A stretch of DNA of 64,000 nt, from assembly GCF_000183725.1 (NCBI RefSeq), contig NC_014762.1:1860001-1924000 (forward strand), written 5' to 3'. Positions 63,288-64,000 of this stretch are shown piece by piece. Numbering within the stretch: position 1 is the first letter of the stretch; every line of letters starts with the position of its first letter. The notes under the pieces were generated by a model that was not told the DNA's origin, made no database searches, and saw nothing but the letters and a program-made list of their open reading frames with translations. Made by a program: the position numbers and the translations under genes. The DNA is from Sulfuricurvum kujiense DSM 16994 (lineage in GTDB: Bacteria > Campylobacterota > Campylobacteria > Campylobacterales > Sulfurimonadaceae).

Positions 63288-64000
63288 TTACTCTACCATC
63301 TCTTCAGATTCGCCGATTTGTATAACACCCTGATCGGCCAGTGACTGAACGGCATCGACGATTTTACGCTGCGCGGCTTCGACCTCTTTCATCTTAACGG
63401 CACCCAGGAACTGAAGTTCCTCGATAAAAGCGTCTTTCGCACGTTGGGACATATTGGCGTAAAACTTCTCTTTGAGCTCTTCGGCGGCATTTTTAAGGGC
63501 CAGCATAAGATCGTTTTTATCCACCGCTTTAAGAATCTCTCGGATGCTGTTATTATCCAAATCAACCATATCTTCGAACGTAAACATCATCTCTTTGATC
63601 GATGCGGCCAGTTCCTGATCGAGTTGTTCGATTTGTGTGAGGGTCGCTTTGGACGCTTTCGCCCCCAAACGGTTGAAGACATCCGCCACGGCGCGAGGTC
63701 CGCCCACTTCGACTTTGTAGCTTGCAAGTGATTCGAGTTTCGATTCCAGGACGGCACTGACCCGCTTGATGATAGAAGGAGAGATATCCCCGAGTTTTGC
63801 CATACGCATCGCCACTTCGGCCCGTAAATCATCCGGGAAGATATAAAGGGTCTCCGCAGCGGCAGAAGGGTCCATGTGGGCCAAAATCAACGCAATCGTC
63901 TGCGGATGTTCGTTCATAATAAAGTCGGCAAGCTGCTGCGGTTTGATTTTAGAGAGATAGGCAAAGTTCTGAGTCCCCTGCATCGTCTTGCTCAGACGTT
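63288..64000 (-). CDS. fliG: Flagellar motor switch protein FliG, partial (window edge)
   Basis: 237 codons of the C-terminal two-thirds; the gene runs past the right edge, as the frame continues upstream of the Met at 63983 with RLSKT. The middle and C-terminal domains are present, with the EHPQTIALILAHMDP motif, and the torque helix region KNDLMLALKNAAEELKEKFYANMSQRAKDAF. FliG couples the stator to the rotor and binds CheY-controlled switch proteins. Same transcript as fliH. Confidence 0.95.
   Translation of the reverse strand, partial: RLSKTMQGTQNFAYLSKIKPQQLADFIMNEHPQTIALILAHMDPSAAAETLYIFPDDLRAEVAMRMAKLGDISPSIIKRVSAVLESKLESLASYKVEVGGPRAVADVFNRLGAKASKATLTQIEQLDQELAASIKEMMFTFEDMVDLDNNSIREILKAVDKNDLMLALKNAAEELKEKFYANMSQRAKDAFIEELQFLGAVKMKEVEAAQRKIVDAVQSLADQGVIQIGESEEMVE

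Overview
The window comes from a free-living member of the Campylobacterota (former Epsilonproteobacteria), most likely near Sulfuricurvum/Sulfurimonas. I infer this from protein character and from gene order shared with Campylobacter jejuni as I remember it: spoT-rpoZ-pyrH; serS next to a pflB-type TPR protein; pssA-psd-ftsH-prmA-cheY; waaC-waaM; fliG-fliH-dxs; and a CetA/CetB-type energy-taxis pair. The DNA is gene-dense. Genes often overlap by 1-17 bases in operons and by 12-47 bases tail to tail. No CRISPR array, rRNA, IS element or prophage was seen. One tRNA (Pro, GGG) is present.

Layout. 1-1.6 kb: stringent response, RNA polymerase omega and UMP kinase (minus strand). 1.7-4.7 kb: an unrecognised 442-aa protein paired with a trypsin-like protease that carries a zinc ribbon, then a DUF502 membrane protein. 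4.8-9.3 kb: pyruvate:ferredoxin oxidoreductase coupled to a dihydroorotate-dehydrogenase-like flavoprotein. 9.5-13.9 kb: M3 oligopeptidase, EEP-family hydrolase, CHAD protein, uracil-DNA glycosylase. 13.9-15.3 kb: cbpA-hspR heat-shock operon with a HAIR-like operator. 15.4-19.2 kb: purH, a ParE-type toxin-antitoxin pair, a family-6 DNA glycosylase and a D,D-carboxypeptidase. 19.3-22.7 kb: a zinc-uptake cluster (His-rich small protein, outer-membrane protein, ZnuA, ZnuB) with no local ATPase. 22.7-27.1 kb: a complete Mla/MCE lipid transporter ending in 6-phosphofructokinase. 27-32.3 kb: epimerase-like protein, NIF3/YqfO-like protein, cytochrome c, serB, metF and an AT-rich KAP-family P-loop ATPase.

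32.4-45 kb holds core genes: serS, pflB, phospholipid synthesis, ftsH, prmA, cheY, hisA/hisH and LPS inner core/lipid A genes. 45-48.9 kb holds dUTPase, a tiny Cys-rich gene and a three-gene operon centred on an OvoA-like 5-histidylcysteine sulfoxide synthase that lacks the C-terminal methyltransferase domain and is coupled to a PLP C-S lyase. 49-59.7 kb is a signal-transduction block: a CZB-type chemoreceptor, a second near-identical cheY with a CetB/CetA-like pair, a histidine kinase/OmpR-type regulator pair and two HD-GYP proteins, one with Aer-type PAS motifs. 59.7-64 kb holds tRNA-Pro, pgeF, dxs, fliH and fliG (cut by the window edge).

Structures beyond the genes include: a dispersed two-hairpin repeat whose two copies show compensatory stem changes (15.4 and 43.0 kb); an 18-bp tandem-repeat motif found twice around the OmpR-type regulator; a HAIR-like operator on cbpA; several -10 boxes placed 5-7 bases before a start codon, suggesting leaderless mRNAs; and a 12-bp perfect inverted repeat in the leader of the cytochrome c gene. 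All functional names rest on reading the sequences and on memory of families; no database search was run.
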